Part shown: piece after piece, positions 8,227 through 18,187 of the stretch
Numbering within the stretch: position 1 is the stretch's first letter
Layout: each line of letters starts with the position of its first letter
Assembly: GCA_963734395.1 (NCBI GenBank)
Contig: CAVTGY010000003.1
Location: 248,001 to 312,000, forward strand
Length of the DNA stretch: 64,000 bases
DNA from: Bog-756 sp963734395
Lineage (GTDB): Bacteria > Actinomycetota > Acidimicrobiia > Acidimicrobiales > RAAP-2
Direction of reading: 5' to 3'
Position numbers and translations under genes: made by a program
The notes under the pieces: model-generated
Databases searched by the model: none
Seen by the model: only the letters and a program-made list of their open reading frames with translations
Told to the model about the DNA's origin: nothing

Positions 8227-10389
8227 TCAACCCACGCGCGCCACCGACTTCGGCCGGCCCCGCGCGTTCGCCGGACTCCGAGCGGGCCTGTGCGTGTCAG
8301 CCTCGCGGCCGTCGTCCCACCCCCCGGCAAGCCGGGGAAAGGACAGCCATCCCAGCACGGCCAGCTGCGCGATCAGAATGAGCCACAGCGACCACCGAGC
8401 TTGTACGGCGACGTGGACCCACCAGTTCAACCACACCGCCAGTACGCAGGCACCCCCGAACCGCCACCAGGGTGCTCGCACCGCACTGATCGGCAGGAGG
8501 GCCAGTGTCGGGGCCAGAAAGTAGGGAACGAGCTCGGGTTCGAAGACCCTGCAGGCGAAGAGAACGGCGATGACCCAGACGACAAGGTTTGCGGCGGCTC
8601 TGCGGTCGGTGGGGACGATCTTGGCCAACACCAGCGCGGCGGGGATCGACAGGAGGGCGACGAGGACGCGGATAAAGGCTCCCACTCCCGGGTCCAGATG
8701 CCATGTCGGGCTGATGTACCCGAGGTCGTCGAACACCTTCTGGTGAAGCAGCTGTTGGACCATGGCTGAGGGCTGAGTGATCAGGGGTATCAGGACCACG
8801 CTCAGGGGCACAGCGATCATCGGGATGATCGCCGGCACCCACTGCCGTCGCTTCAGGAACACAAAGGCGATGGGTATGGCCAGAATGGAGAAGAGCTGGA
8901 ATGCCAGCGCGACCCCCAGCCACCAGCCGGTGGCGCGGTGCCGACCTTCGAGGGCGGCTATGAGCCCGTAGAGCATGCACCCCAGGGCGACCAGGTCCTC
9001 CGGATGGCCGTACAGCGCGATCGGAGGCAACGTGACGGCCATTACGGCAAGAACCGTCAGTCTCCGGCCAGTGTCGGAGGCTGACATGTACTGAAGCCAC
9101 CGATCGCCGGCGCAGATGGGAAGAGCCATGGCACCAAGAAAAAGTGGCCCAGCCACCCAAAACGCCTGGGGGTACAGGACCGAACTCGGATTGGGAAACG
9201 AGAGGCCGAATCCCATCCGAGCGATCGGCGCAATGACTACCTGGAGCGCGGGTGCCGTCTCCAGGGTGCGATCGAGCGTGTAGATATGCCCATAGCCCCC
9301 GCCGAAGGTCATATAGGCGCCGTCTGCCCAATTCCTCCAGAAATCATTGAAGGACGCCTCATACCACTGCCCGGATCCATGCAGGACCGAGGAGTCGAGC
9401 ATGGAAAAGGCCATGGCACCGACGACGGCGAGGAGCGAGACTCCCAGGGCGATCCTCCGACGGCTGAATGCCTCGACCATCGCATCGAGGGGTCCTCGCC
9501 ACTTCTGCCTCCTGCGGGCACAGGCGACGGTGCCGATCACGACGGCTCCCAGCATGCAAAGCCAGAAGACGATTAGATCGAGATCCAGTCCGGTTGACAC
9601 GAGGACACCCCCGGGCGGGAGTGCCTGGTACTGCTGCTGGGCAACGGAGGTGGCTTCCCGCCCGTCAATCGGAGTCATCGACTTCGAAGTGATCTCGATC
9701 AGTGTGGCGACGTTGGACCGATTGAAGGCAACAACGGTGGCGACCTGAGCCGGGGATGGTGAAGCCGAGGACGGTGAAGGCAGGGAAGGTGAGGGCAGAG
9801 CGCACAGACCAGCTTCCGATCCGGGTATCCCGGCGATCGCCCCGAGCTGGCTTCTCGGCTCGCCTCGTGCTGCACCACAGAGATCGCTGGCGTTCCCCGC
9901 AGGACTCTCCAGGTGGAGCTTGCCCAGGGATGGCGAAGACACCAGCACGATCAACAGGTTGTAGTGGCCGGTGACCCATTCCCATCGAGCGGCGACGACG
10001 TTGACAGGAGTAGCGGAATCCTTGCCGGTGCTCACGTTGTGCTTCAGGGCGTTGGCATAGGGCTGAACGTCGGCCGAAGGAACAGCTAGCCACCCCAAAC
10101 CGGGATTGACGGTGACGTAGGGCACCAGCAGGGGATCGCCTGCGGCCACGGAGCCGCAGTCCGGCGGGCAGTGAGGGGCCTGTACAGCAGCGGCCGCCGC
10201 CGGCGCCATCCCCACCTCGAGCACGGTGATACCAACTGAACAGGCGGCCACAATCACGGCGACGACCAGCCGGGTCGGGCGCCACCCGTCCCGGCTGGTC
10301 CGGGCGCCATCTCGGGTAGAAGGGCCGCCATCTCGATTGGTCAGGCGGGAGCGACGGCGGAGCAGGGCGGTGTTGTGGATCGGGTTCAT
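8227..10389 (-). CDS. Polytopic membrane protein, glycosyltransferase-like, with extracytoplasmic N-terminal domain
   Basis: 720 residues from ATG 10389; the frame is open to 10590 but the extension is Arg/Cys-rich and unlike protein. A first helix (RLVVAVIVAACSVGITVLEVG) is followed by about 190 exported residues ending in a Pro/Ser linker (LPSPSLPSPSSASPSP). Then come about 11 helices with a periplasmic segment WYEASFNDFWRNWADG and a GHPEDL motif. The architecture resembles the GT-C type integral membrane glycosyltransferases of actinobacteria (GT87-like), but no diagnostic catalytic motif can be shown, so the function stays unassigned. Confidence 0.65.
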   Translation of the reverse strand: MNPIHNTALLRRRSRLTNRDGGPSTRDGARTSRDGWRPTRLVVAVIVAACSVGITVLEVGMAPAAAAAVQAPHCPPDCGSVAAGDPLLVPYVTVNPGLGWLAVPSADVQPYANALKHNVSTGKDSATPVNVVAARWEWVTGHYNLLIVLVSSPSLGKLHLESPAGNASDLCGAARGEPRSQLGAIAGIPGSEAGLCALPSPSLPSPSSASPSPAQVATVVAFNRSNVATLIEITSKSMTPIDGREATSVAQQQYQALPPGGVLVSTGLDLDLIVFWLCMLGAVVIGTVACARRRQKWRGPLDAMVEAFSRRRIALGVSLLAVVGAMAFSMLDSSVLHGSGQWYEASFNDFWRNWADGAYMTFGGGYGHIYTLDRTLETAPALQVVIAPIARMGFGLSFPNPSSVLYPQAFWVAGPLFLGAMALPICAGDRWLQYMSASDTGRRLTVLAVMAVTLPPIALYGHPEDLVALGCMLYGLIAALEGRHRATGWWLGVALAFQLFSILAIPIAFVFLKRRQWVPAIIPMIAVPLSVVLIPLITQPSAMVQQLLHQKVFDDLGYISPTWHLDPGVGAFIRVLVALLSIPAALVLAKIVPTDRRAAANLVVWVIAVLFACRVFEPELVPYFLAPTLALLPISAVRAPWWRFGGACVLAVWLNWWVHVAVQARWSLWLILIAQLAVLGWLSFPRLAGGWDDGREADTHRPARSPANARGRPKSVARVG

Positions 10390-10726
10390 TGGTATTCCGG
10401 GGTTGGCGTTGCAGCCGCCGTAGCGGTAACTGCCGTCGGTGAGACTAGGTCGTCCACAACATCGGTTTTGGATCCCATCCGGTCGCCGGCGGCTGGAGCA
10501 GCACCAACAGCGAGAAATCCACCTCGCTGTCGCTTCGAGGGCTTTGGCAACAGCTTGTGAATCACCAAACAAACGTTTGAATTGTATCAATTTTGGGGAT
10601 GGTTTTTTCTTTAGCGTCCTTTACTCTCATCTGGACGCAGGTTCGAGACGGTCACCGATTAATACGGCGGGGTCGTCGACGAGCGGGCCGCTTAGGCGGT
10701 TATCGACGAATGGGACGGGGGAATCA
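10390..10726. promoter_or_regulatory. Divergent intergenic region with two adjacent palindromes
   Basis: 337 bp between the membrane protein (minus) and the Ig-repeat protein (plus). Locally AT-rich around 10560-10615 against a GC-rich background. It holds CAAACGTTTG (10570-10579, perfect) directly followed by AATTGtatCAATT (10580-10592, perfect 5-bp arms). These fit a promoter/operator zone for either gene. No riboswitch consensus was recognised in the rest of the leader. Confidence 0.5.
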
Positions 10727-12607
10727 ATGTCCAAGGACGAGTCGCGTGGGCGTAGTTTGCTGCGAGGTCGAGGAGCTGTGATCGGCGGTGAGCGCCTCCG
10801 ACGCCCAACGGTGTTCGGGCGGCTCGGACTCGGCATGCTGCTAGTCCTGAGCGCCTTCACTGGCACCGTGGCCCTGGGTATCACGACTGCTACCCCCGCC
10901 TTTGCCGCCGGCACCTACACCTGCACCACGCCGGCTTCGGGTGGTACGGCCGTGACCTTCTACACCGGAGTGGCCAATAGCGAATCGGTCGTGTGCTATG
11001 GCACGAGCGGGGTGTCGGGGACTACCGCCTACCCCGCGTCGATCACCGTCAATACCGGCTCGTTGCCCCCCGGCTCCACCGAGGCCACTTCCACCTCCAG
11101 TACTCCCGCCTGTACCACCAGCACCTCGGGGACCGGGACAACTGAGCATTACATCCTCACCTGTCCGATTACCGATACTCCGACCTCTGGTCAGGTCGGA
11201 AGCTACCCGGTCACCTTCACCGCCAACCCAGGCACCGACGGGGGGACTGCCGGCACCTCCGGCACCTTGACCGTCACGGTGGCCAACACCACCCAGACAT
11301 GCATCGATCCGGCGTCGGGTGGCACCTCCACCACCTTCTACACGGGGGCCTCCAACAGCTACACCGTCGAATGCGAGATCGAGACCCACGTGTCCGGCCA
11401 GTCCCAGTACCCGAGCTCGATCGCCATCACCTCAGGCGCCTTGCCCGGTGACGCAAATCAGGCGTTCGCCACCTCCACCTCGAGCAGTCCCGCGTGTACC
11501 CAGGGAACATCGAGTTCGGGTGCCACCGAGGAATACATACTCGAGTGCAATCTCACCGCCACCCCCACAACCGGGGACGTTGGCAGCTACCCGTTCACCT
11601 TCACGGCTACGGGGCCCCCGGGCACGACGACGTCCGGCACCCTGACCGTCAACGTGTCGCAGCCGACAACCACGTGTTCGGCCCCGGCGGCCGGCGGTAC
11701 GGCTACGTCATTTACGGTAGGTACGGCTTCGAGCTACTCGGTGACCTGCTACAGCCAGGGATTCTCCACGGCCAATGCCGGTAACTACCCGGCGTCGATC
11801 ACCCTCGCCTCGGGCGCCCTGCCTTCCGACGCCACCGAAGCCACCTCGCTGACCAGCGCCTCGCCGTGCACCACGGCGACGTCGGGGTCGGGCGTGGCCG
11901 AGGAGTACGAGCTGGTGTGTCCCGTCAAGGAGACACCCACTGCTGGCGGACGAGGGCACCTATACGGCGACATTCACGGCCACCGGTGGAGCCAACGGGG
12001 CGCCAAACGCCACCTCGGGTACGTGGACGCTGACCGTCAAGGGCACCGCTCCGACCTACGCTGCAGGCCAATACCTCAACGCCGAATCGGGCCAACCTTT
12101 CTGCTTCGATGCCGTAGCGGAGACGGTCACCGCGGCCAACGGGGGACTGCCTCTGAGCGGCATCACCGTCGGTTCCGCCCCTGCCGGGGTAACCGGTTTC
12201 GGACTGCAGGACGTGAACCTGGCCAATGGTTCGGCCTACGTGTGCGGCACCGAGACCGGGTCGCCCAACACGACCACCTATTCCTTCACCGTCACGTTCA
12301 CCAACTCCGGCGGCAGTGCCACCGGCACCATCGACCTGTTCATCTACGGCCAGTGCACCTGGACATCGAGCACCGGCTCGGTGAGCATGTTCAGCAGTGC
12401 CGAGGACACTCGAGCAGAACGGGTCACAGTCCGCATTCGGCGCCCCGATCACCAACGGTGAGACAAAGGGGACCACGACGAACTACCCGACCTGCACCGA
12501 CGCCCAATTCATCGGAACCGGGCTTGGCGGTGCGTTCACCACCAACAGCGCCAACCCACTACCGACGCCGACCGACAGTAACCCGTCGGCCAATCAGGGT
12601 GATCTGA
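10727..12607 (+). CDS. N-terminal fragment of the Ig-repeat surface protein
   Basis: Coherent to about 11945. A long twin-basic lead (RGRSLLRGRGAVIGGERLRR) precedes the hydrophobic core GLGMLLVLSAFTGTVALGI and an AFAAGTY cleavage site. Three repeats of about 125 residues follow, each beginning TC-PA-GGT and containing a Cys in a SYxVxCY-like strand, a second Cys after SSSPAC-like sequence and a third in an EEYxLxC strand. The conserved cysteines suggest paired disulfides in exported beta-sandwich domains. After 11945 this frame is no longer meaningful. Confidence 0.7.
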   Translation: MSKDESRGRSLLRGRGAVIGGERLRRPTVFGRLGLGMLLVLSAFTGTVALGITTATPAFAAGTYTCTTPASGGTAVTFYTGVANSESVVCYGTSGVSGTTAYPASITVNTGSLPPGSTEATSTSSTPACTTSTSGTGTTEHYILTCPITDTPTSGQVGSYPVTFTANPGTDGGTAGTSGTLTVTVANTTQTCIDPASGGTSTTFYTGASNSYTVECEIETHVSGQSQYPSSIAITSGALPGDANQAFATSTSSSPACTQGTSSSGATEEYILECNLTATPTTGDVGSYPFTFTATGPPGTTTSGTLTVNVSQPTTTCSAPAAGGTATSFTVGTASSYSVTCYSQGFSTANAGNYPASITLASGALPSDATEATSLTSASPCTTATSGSGVAEEYELVCPVKETPTAGGRGHLYGDIHGHRWSQRGAKRHLGYVDADRQGHRSDLRCRPIPQRRIGPTFLLRCRSGDGHRGQRGTASERHHRRFRPCRGNRFRTAGREPGQWFGLRVRHRDRVAQHDHLFLHRHVHQLRRQCHRHHRPVHLRPVHLDIEHRLGEHVQQCRGHSSRTGHSPHSAPRSPTVRQRGPRRTTRPAPTPNSSEPGLAVRSPPTAPTHYRRRPTVTRRPIRVI

Positions 12608-12775
12608 GCTTCGTCCAATCTCGACCTTGGGGACGGTACCGCCGGATCGGGGGGTTGTTACGGCGACGCGGTCATCGACATCAGCTCGGGCGAGGAGAGC
12701 GGCAGCTTCGGTACCACCGCCAAGCTGACCTGGCCGAGCCCGTGGGTCAACGGCGGGGACTGCCCATACGGATCG

Positions 12776-14638
12776 TTGGGGTCCAACTCAGCGGGGGGCA
12801 ATACCGACACCACCAACGCGTCGTGTCCTCCGTCCCAGGCCGACGTCAACGAGGGCTACGTCGATTGCACCGACATAGCGTCAACCGGCAACAACGCCAC
12901 TCCGGGCGGGTCGTACAACAATTCGTCCTTGGACGTCTTCTTCAACGGGCAGCCTGTTCCCCAGCAGTCGACGGCGGCCCTGTCCAGTGGCGGGGCGTTA
13001 GCCGGGGGAACCGTCAGCGTCACCGGGGGCACCAATTGGTGGGGAAGCTCCGGCGGCGCGCCCAACACCGGGCCCTATGGCGACGATCAGGTCGGCAACA
13101 TGTACCAGGTGAACGCGCCCGGCGTGTTCATCGGCACCTCCCGGGCCACCGCGGTCCCGGTGACCAATTCGACGGTGACCATCGGCGGCAACTCGTATGC
13201 GTGCACCGGTGCCGAGGCCACGCCGACGTCGGCGACAAACCCCGGAGTCGGTCCCAACCCGTGCACGATGACCGTCGGGCAGCCCTCGGGCAGCTTCCAG
13301 GTGCCGGCCGGCCTGGCCTCGGGTGTCTACAACGTCTACATCGACGAGTCCAACACCACGCCCTTGCCCGGCAACGGACCCAACGACTCCTATCAGACGG
13401 CCCGGGGAACCAATCTGGGCACCGCTGAGTCGGTGACCCAACTGGTGATCGGTGCACCGGTGTTCACCTCGGGCACGTCGACCACCTTCAACGAGAACAG
13501 TCCGGGGACCTTCGCGGTCACCGCCACCGGGGACACCCCGATCAGCTACACCGAGACCGGGTCCCTGCCGTCGGGGGTCACCCTGGCATCCAACGGCACC
13601 CTGTCGGGCACCCCTGCATTCGGCACCGCCGGCAGCTACCCGATCACCATCACCGCCACTGACGCCAACTCCAACACCACCACCCAGGCCTTCACCCTGA
13701 CGGTTGCCACATCGGTACCGGTGTTCACCTCGGCGGCCTCGACCACCTTCGCCGAGAACAGCGCGAGCACCTTCTCGGTCACCGCCAACGGGGACACCCC
13801 GATCGGTTACACCGAGAGCGGAGCTCTGCCCTCGGGGGTCAGCCTGGCAACCAACGGCACCCTGTCGGGCACGGCTGCCCTCGGCACGGCCGGCAGTTAC
13901 CCGATCATCATCACCGCCACCGACGCCAACTCCAACACTGCCACCCAGAACTTCACCCTGACGGTGACCGCCACGGCACCGGTGTTCACCTCGGCGGCTT
14001 CGACCACCTTCGCCGAGAACAACGCGGGCACCTTCTCGGTCACCGCCACCGGGGACACCCCGATCGGTTACACCGAGACCGGGACGCTGCCCTCGGGCGT
14101 CAGCCTGGCGACCAACGGCACCCTGTCGGGCACGCCGGCCTTCGGCACCGCCGGCAGCTACCCGATCACCATCACCGCCACCGACGCCAACGCCAACACC
14201 ACCACCCAGGCCTTCACCCTCACGGTGACCGCCACGGCACCGGTGTTCACCTCGGCGCACCTCGACCACCTTCGCCGAGAACAGCGCCGGCACCTTCTCG
14301 GTCACCGCCACCGGGGACACCCCGATCGGCTTCACCGAGACCGGGTCGCTTCCCTCGGGAGTCAGCCTGGCGACCGACGGCACCCTGTCGGGCACCCCGG
14401 CCTTCGGCACCGCCGGCAGCTACCCGATCACCATCACCGCCACCGACGCCAACTCCAACACCACCACCCAGGCCTTCACCCTCACGGTGACCGCCACGGC
14501 ACCGGTGTTCACCTCGGCAGCATCGACTACCTTCGCCGAGAACAGCGCGGGCACCTTCTCGGTCACCGCCAACGGGGACACCCCGATCGGCTTCACCGAG
14601 ACCGGGACGCTGCCCTCGGGAGTCACCCTTGGGCCTGA
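12776..14638 (+). CDS. Central fragment: unique domain plus first He_PIG-like repeats
   Basis: Coherent from about 12645 to 14255. The first 220 residues are unique (WWGSSGGAPNTGPYGDDQ, SGSFQVPAGLASGVYNVYID) and look like an exported beta-rich domain. Then follow putative-Ig units starting PVFTSGTSTTF and ending QAFTLTV. The frame is lost in the fourth unit, where one extra base (tcggcgcacctcgacc) interrupts it. Confidence 0.65.
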   Translation: MGSNSAGGNTDTTNASCPPSQADVNEGYVDCTDIASTGNNATPGGSYNNSSLDVFFNGQPVPQQSTAALSSGGALAGGTVSVTGGTNWWGSSGGAPNTGPYGDDQVGNMYQVNAPGVFIGTSRATAVPVTNSTVTIGGNSYACTGAEATPTSATNPGVGPNPCTMTVGQPSGSFQVPAGLASGVYNVYIDESNTTPLPGNGPNDSYQTARGTNLGTAESVTQLVIGAPVFTSGTSTTFNENSPGTFAVTATGDTPISYTETGSLPSGVTLASNGTLSGTPAFGTAGSYPITITATDANSNTTTQAFTLTVATSVPVFTSAASTTFAENSASTFSVTANGDTPIGYTESGALPSGVSLATNGTLSGTAALGTAGSYPIIITATDANSNTATQNFTLTVTATAPVFTSAASTTFAENNAGTFSVTATGDTPIGYTETGTLPSGVSLATNGTLSGTPAFGTAGSYPITITATDANANTTTQAFTLTVTATAPVFTSAHLDHLRREQRRHLLGHRHRGHPDRLHRDRVASLGSQPGDRRHPVGHPGLRHRRQLPDHHHRHRRQLQHHHPGLHPHGDRHGTGVHLGSIDYLRREQRGHLLGHRQRGHPDRLHRDRDAALGSHPWA

Positions 14639-16853
14639 CGGCACCCTGTCGGGCACGCCGGCCTTCGGCACCGCCGGCAGCTACCCGATCACCATCACCG
14701 CCACCGACGCCAACTCCAACACCACCACCCAGGCCTTCACCTTGACGGTGACCGCCTCGGCGCCGGTGTTCACCTCGGCGGCCTCGACCAGCTTTAGCGA
14801 GAACAACGCCGGGACCTTCTCGGTCACCGCCACCGGGGACACCCCGATCGGCTTCACCGAGACCGGAGCTCTGCCCTCGGGGGTCACCCTGGCAACCGAC
14901 GGCACCCTGTCGGGCACGCCGGCCTTCGGCACCGCCGGCAGCTACCCGATCACCGTCACCGCCACCGACGCCAACGCCGCCACCACCACTCAGGCCTTCA
15001 CCCTGACGGTGACCGCCTCGGCGCCGGTGTTCACCTCGGCGGCCTCGACCAGCTTTAGCGAGAACAACGCGGGCACCTTCGCGGTCACCGCCAACGGCGA
15101 CACCCCGATCGGCTTCACCGAGACCGGCGCTCTGCCCTCGGGCGTCTCCCTGGCTCCGACGGCACCCTGTCGGGCACGCCGGCCTTCGGCACCGCCGGCA
15201 GCTACCCGATCACCATCACCGCCACCGACGCCAACTCCAACACCACCACCCAGGCCTTCACCCTCACGGTGACCGCCACGGCGCCGGTGTTCACCTCGGC
15301 GACCTCGATCTCGTTCGCCGAGAACACCGCCGGCACCTTCTCGGTCACCGCCAACGGGGACACCCCGATCGGCTTCACCGAGACCGGGGGCCTGCCGTCC
15401 GGGGTCACCCTGGCGTCCAACGGCACCCTGTCGGGCACCCCGGCCTGGGCACCTCCGGCAGCTACCCGATCACCATCACCGCCACCGACGCCAACTCCAA
15501 CACCTCCACCCAGGCCTTCACCCTGACGGTGGCCGCCTCGGTGCCGGTGTTCACCTCGGGCACCTCGACCACGTTCGCCGAGAACAGCGCCGGCACCTTC
15601 TCGGTCACCGCCACCGGTGACACCCCGATCGGCTTCACCGAGACCGGGCGCCTGCCCTCGGGAGTCAGCCTTGGCCCCGACGGCACCCTGTCGGGCACGC
15701 CCGCCTTCGGCACCGCCGGCAGCTACCCGATCACCATCACCGCCACCGACGCCAACGCCAACACCACCACCCAGGCCTTCACCCTGACGGTGACCGCCTC
15801 GGCGCCGGTGTTCACCTCGGCAGCATCGACCACCTTCGCCGAGAACAGCGCCGGGCACCTTCTCGGTCACCGCCAACGGGGACACCCCGATCGGCTTCAC
15901 CGAGACCGGCGGCCTGCCCGTCTGGGGTCACCCTGGCGTCCAACGGCACCCTGTCGGGCACCCCGGCCTTGGGCACCTCCGGCAGCTACCCGATCACCAT
16001 CACCGCCACCGACGCCAACGCCAACACCACCACCCAGGCCTTCACCTTGACGGTGGCCGCCTCGGTGCCGGTGTTCACCTCGGGCGACCTCGACCACGTT
16101 CGCCGAGAACAGCGCCGGCACCTTCTCGGTCACCGCCACCGGGGACACCCCGATCGGCTTCACCGAGACCGGCGGCCTGCCCGTCTGGGGTCACCCTGGC
16201 GTCCAACGGCACCCTGTCGGGCACCCCGGCCTTCGGCACCGCCGGCAGCTACCCGATCACCATCACCGCCACCGACGCCAACTCCAACACCTCCACCCAG
16301 GCCTTCACCCTGACGGTGACCGCCACGGCACCGGTGTTCACCTCGGGCGACCTCGACCACCTTCAGCGAGAACAACGCCGGCACCTTCTCGGTCACCGCC
16401 AACGGGGACACCCCGATCGGCTTCACCGAGACCGGAACCCTGCCCTCGGGGGTCACCCTGGCCTCCAACGGCACCCTGTCGGGCACCCCTGCCTTCGGCA
16501 CCGCCGGCAGCTACCCGATCACCATCAAGGCCACCGACGCCAACGCCAACACCACCACCCAGTCCTTCACCCTGACGGTGACCGCCACGGCGCCGGTGTT
16601 CACCTCGGGGACCTCGACCACCTTCACGGCGCTCAGCGCGGGCACCTTCTCGGTGACTGCCAACGGGGACACCCCGATCAGCTTCACCGAGACCGGGACC
16701 CTGCCGTCCGGGGTCACCCTGGCCTCCAACGGCACCCTGTCGGGCACGCCCGCCTCGGGCACCGTCGGCAGCTACCCGATCACCATCAAGGCCACCGACG
16801 CCAACGCCAACACCTCGACCCAGGCATTCACCCTCAAGGTGATCAACACACCG
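13457..16853 (+). repeat. Thirteen tandem 261-bp Ig-coding repeats
   Basis: The conserved ccggtgttcacctcg element recurs at 13457, 13718, 13979, 14240, 14502, 14763, 15024, 15284, 15544, 15805, 16068, 16331 and 16593. The spacings are 261, 261, 261, 262, 261, 261, 260, 260, 261, 263, 263 and 262, so seven of the twelve intervals deviate or border a deviation from the 87-codon unit. Each unit encodes PVFTS...GDTPIGFTETG.LPSGV.LA..GTLSGTPAFGTAGSYPITITATDAN..T.TQAFTLTV in pieces, a putative Ig fold. High identity between units implies recent expansion or ongoing homogenisation. Confidence 0.92.
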
Positions 16854-18064
16854 CCGACCACGTCGGTGCTGGTCCCGGCCAACGGGGCGGCGGTGCACGG
16901 GACCAGTCCATCCTGGATGCGTCAGCCACCGCCTCTGCCGGCGTCGGGATTAGCAGTGTCCAGTTCGTCATCACCGGTGGGTCGTACAACAAGTCGGTGA
17001 TCGGCACGGGGACCTACAGCGCCTACGGCTACTACATGTACTGGAACACCACCACCGTTCCCGGGGGCACCTACACCCTGCAGAGCCTGGCCACCGACGG
17101 AGCGGGGAACACCACCTACAGCGCACCGATCTCGGTCACCGTGGACAACACCCCGCCGACCACATCGGTGCTCGTACCCTCGACCGGGGCGGTCCTGCAC
17201 GGGACCAGCGCCACTCTGGATGCCTCGGCCGGCGCCTCCTACGGGGTTGGGATCAGCAGCGTCCAGTTCGTGATCACCGGCGGGTCTTACAACAAGTCGG
17301 TGATCGGCAGCGGGACTCTCACCTCCTACGGGTACCTGGACGCGTGGAACACCACCACCGTTCCCGGGGGCACCTACACCCTGCAGAGCCTGGCCACCGA
17401 CGGAGCCGGGAACACCACCTACAGCGCACCGATCTCGGTCACCGTGGACAACACCCCGCCGACCACATCGGTGCTCGTACCCTCGACCGGGGCGGTCCTG
17501 CACGGGACCAGCGCCACTCTGGATGCCTCGGCCGGCGCCTCCTACGGGGTTGGGATCAGCAGCGTCCAGTTCGTGATCACCGGCGGGTCTTACAACAAGT
17601 CGGTGATCGGCAGCGGGACTCTCACCTACTATGGATACCTGGACGCGTGGAACACCACCACCGTTCCCGGGGGCACCTACACCCTGCAGAGCCTGGCCAC
17701 CGACGGAGCCGGGAACACCACCTACAGCGCACCGATCTCGGTCACCGTGGACAACACCCCGCCGACGACGGCCGTGACCGTCCCCGCCAACGGGGCGAAA
17801 GTGACCGAGTCGTCCAGCACCACGTTGGAGGCGACAGCCAGTGGCGCCTACGGGGTTGGGATCAGCAGTGTCAAGTTCGTTCTGACCGGTGGGACGTACA
17901 ACCAGACGGTGATCGGCACGGCGACTCTAAGCGGCAGCAGCTGGGTCTACCAGTGGAACTCCACCGGCATTCCGGTGGGCACCTACACGCTGCAGAGCTT
18001 GGCCACTGACGTAGCCGGCAATACCGCCTACAGCCCAGGAATCTCCATCAAACTCAAGACCTGA
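16316..18064 (+). CDS. C-terminal fragment of the Ig-repeat surface protein
   Basis: Coherent from about 16905 to the stop. Four units of about 95 residues begin NTPPTTSVLVPS-like and contain GVGISSVQFVITGGSYNKS and a YTLQSLATDGAGNTTYS strand; two central units are almost identical at DNA level. These resemble bacterial Ig-like domains of the Big_7/Big_9 kind found in cell-surface proteins. No sortase signal or membrane anchor follows, the protein ending ISIKLKT, so attachment is unknown. Confidence 0.7.
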   Translation: MTATAPVFTSGDLDHLQREQRRHLLGHRQRGHPDRLHRDRNPALGGHPGLQRHPVGHPCLRHRRQLPDHHQGHRRQRQHHHPVLHPDGDRHGAGVHLGDLDHLHGAQRGHLLGDCQRGHPDQLHRDRDPAVRGHPGLQRHPVGHARLGHRRQLPDHHQGHRRQRQHLDPGIHPQGDQHTADHVGAGPGQRGGGARDQSILDASATASAGVGISSVQFVITGGSYNKSVIGTGTYSAYGYYMYWNTTTVPGGTYTLQSLATDGAGNTTYSAPISVTVDNTPPTTSVLVPSTGAVLHGTSATLDASAGASYGVGISSVQFVITGGSYNKSVIGSGTLTSYGYLDAWNTTTVPGGTYTLQSLATDGAGNTTYSAPISVTVDNTPPTTSVLVPSTGAVLHGTSATLDASAGASYGVGISSVQFVITGGSYNKSVIGSGTLTYYGYLDAWNTTTVPGGTYTLQSLATDGAGNTTYSAPISVTVDNTPPTTAVTVPANGAKVTESSSTTLEATASGAYGVGISSVKFVLTGGTYNQTVIGTATLSGSSWVYQWNSTGIPVGTYTLQSLATDVAGNTAYSPGISIKLKT

Positions 18065-18187
18065 CAACCGAACGGGTTATCGCGGCATTACCCGGCCGAG
18101 CGAAATGATCTACTTGCATTCCGCATTCCACCTGCGGCTTGAGACTGTGACCAGCGAGCTCGAGTCGGTGGCCAACGAGGAGGCGCG

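Larger units (their letters stand above)
10727..18064 (+). pseudogene. Giant secreted Ig-repeat surface protein gene, about 12 single-base frameshifts
   Basis: Start ATG 10727 has a GGGGGA ribosome site. The conceptual protein of about 2,440 residues has a signal peptide, three cysteine-bearing repeats of about 125 residues, a unique region, 13 putative-Ig (He_PIG-like) units of 87 residues, then four Ig-like units of about 95 residues (VQFVITGGSYNKSVIG) to the stop. Frames change near 11945, 12405, 12640, 14255, 15150, 15447, 15852, 15916, 16083, 16180, 16347 and 16905. Outside these points the coding is clean and the last frame equals the first. It is probably a cell-surface adhesin-like protein; whether it is broken in the organism is undecided. 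Confidence 0.7.

Noticed and set aside
8000..8230. N-terminal extension of the TetR regulator to 8230
   Set aside because: It would place the palindrome inside the gene and add about 80 residues unlike any TetR start; a ribosome site exists at 7990.
10625..10650. GGTTCGAGAC resembling a tRNA T-loop, and a possible c-di-GMP riboswitch in the leader of the giant gene
   Set aside because: No matching acceptor stem for a tRNA, and the conserved core bases of the GEMM riboswitch are absent.
13457..16853. CRISPR-like regular repeats
   Set aside because: Units are 261 bp, contiguous and coding for an Ig fold; there are no short repeats separated by unique spacers.
10727..18064. Phase variation by slippage in the Ig-repeat gene
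   Set aside because: The indels are scattered and not in long homopolymer or short-tandem tracts, so a reversible switch is less likely than error or decay.
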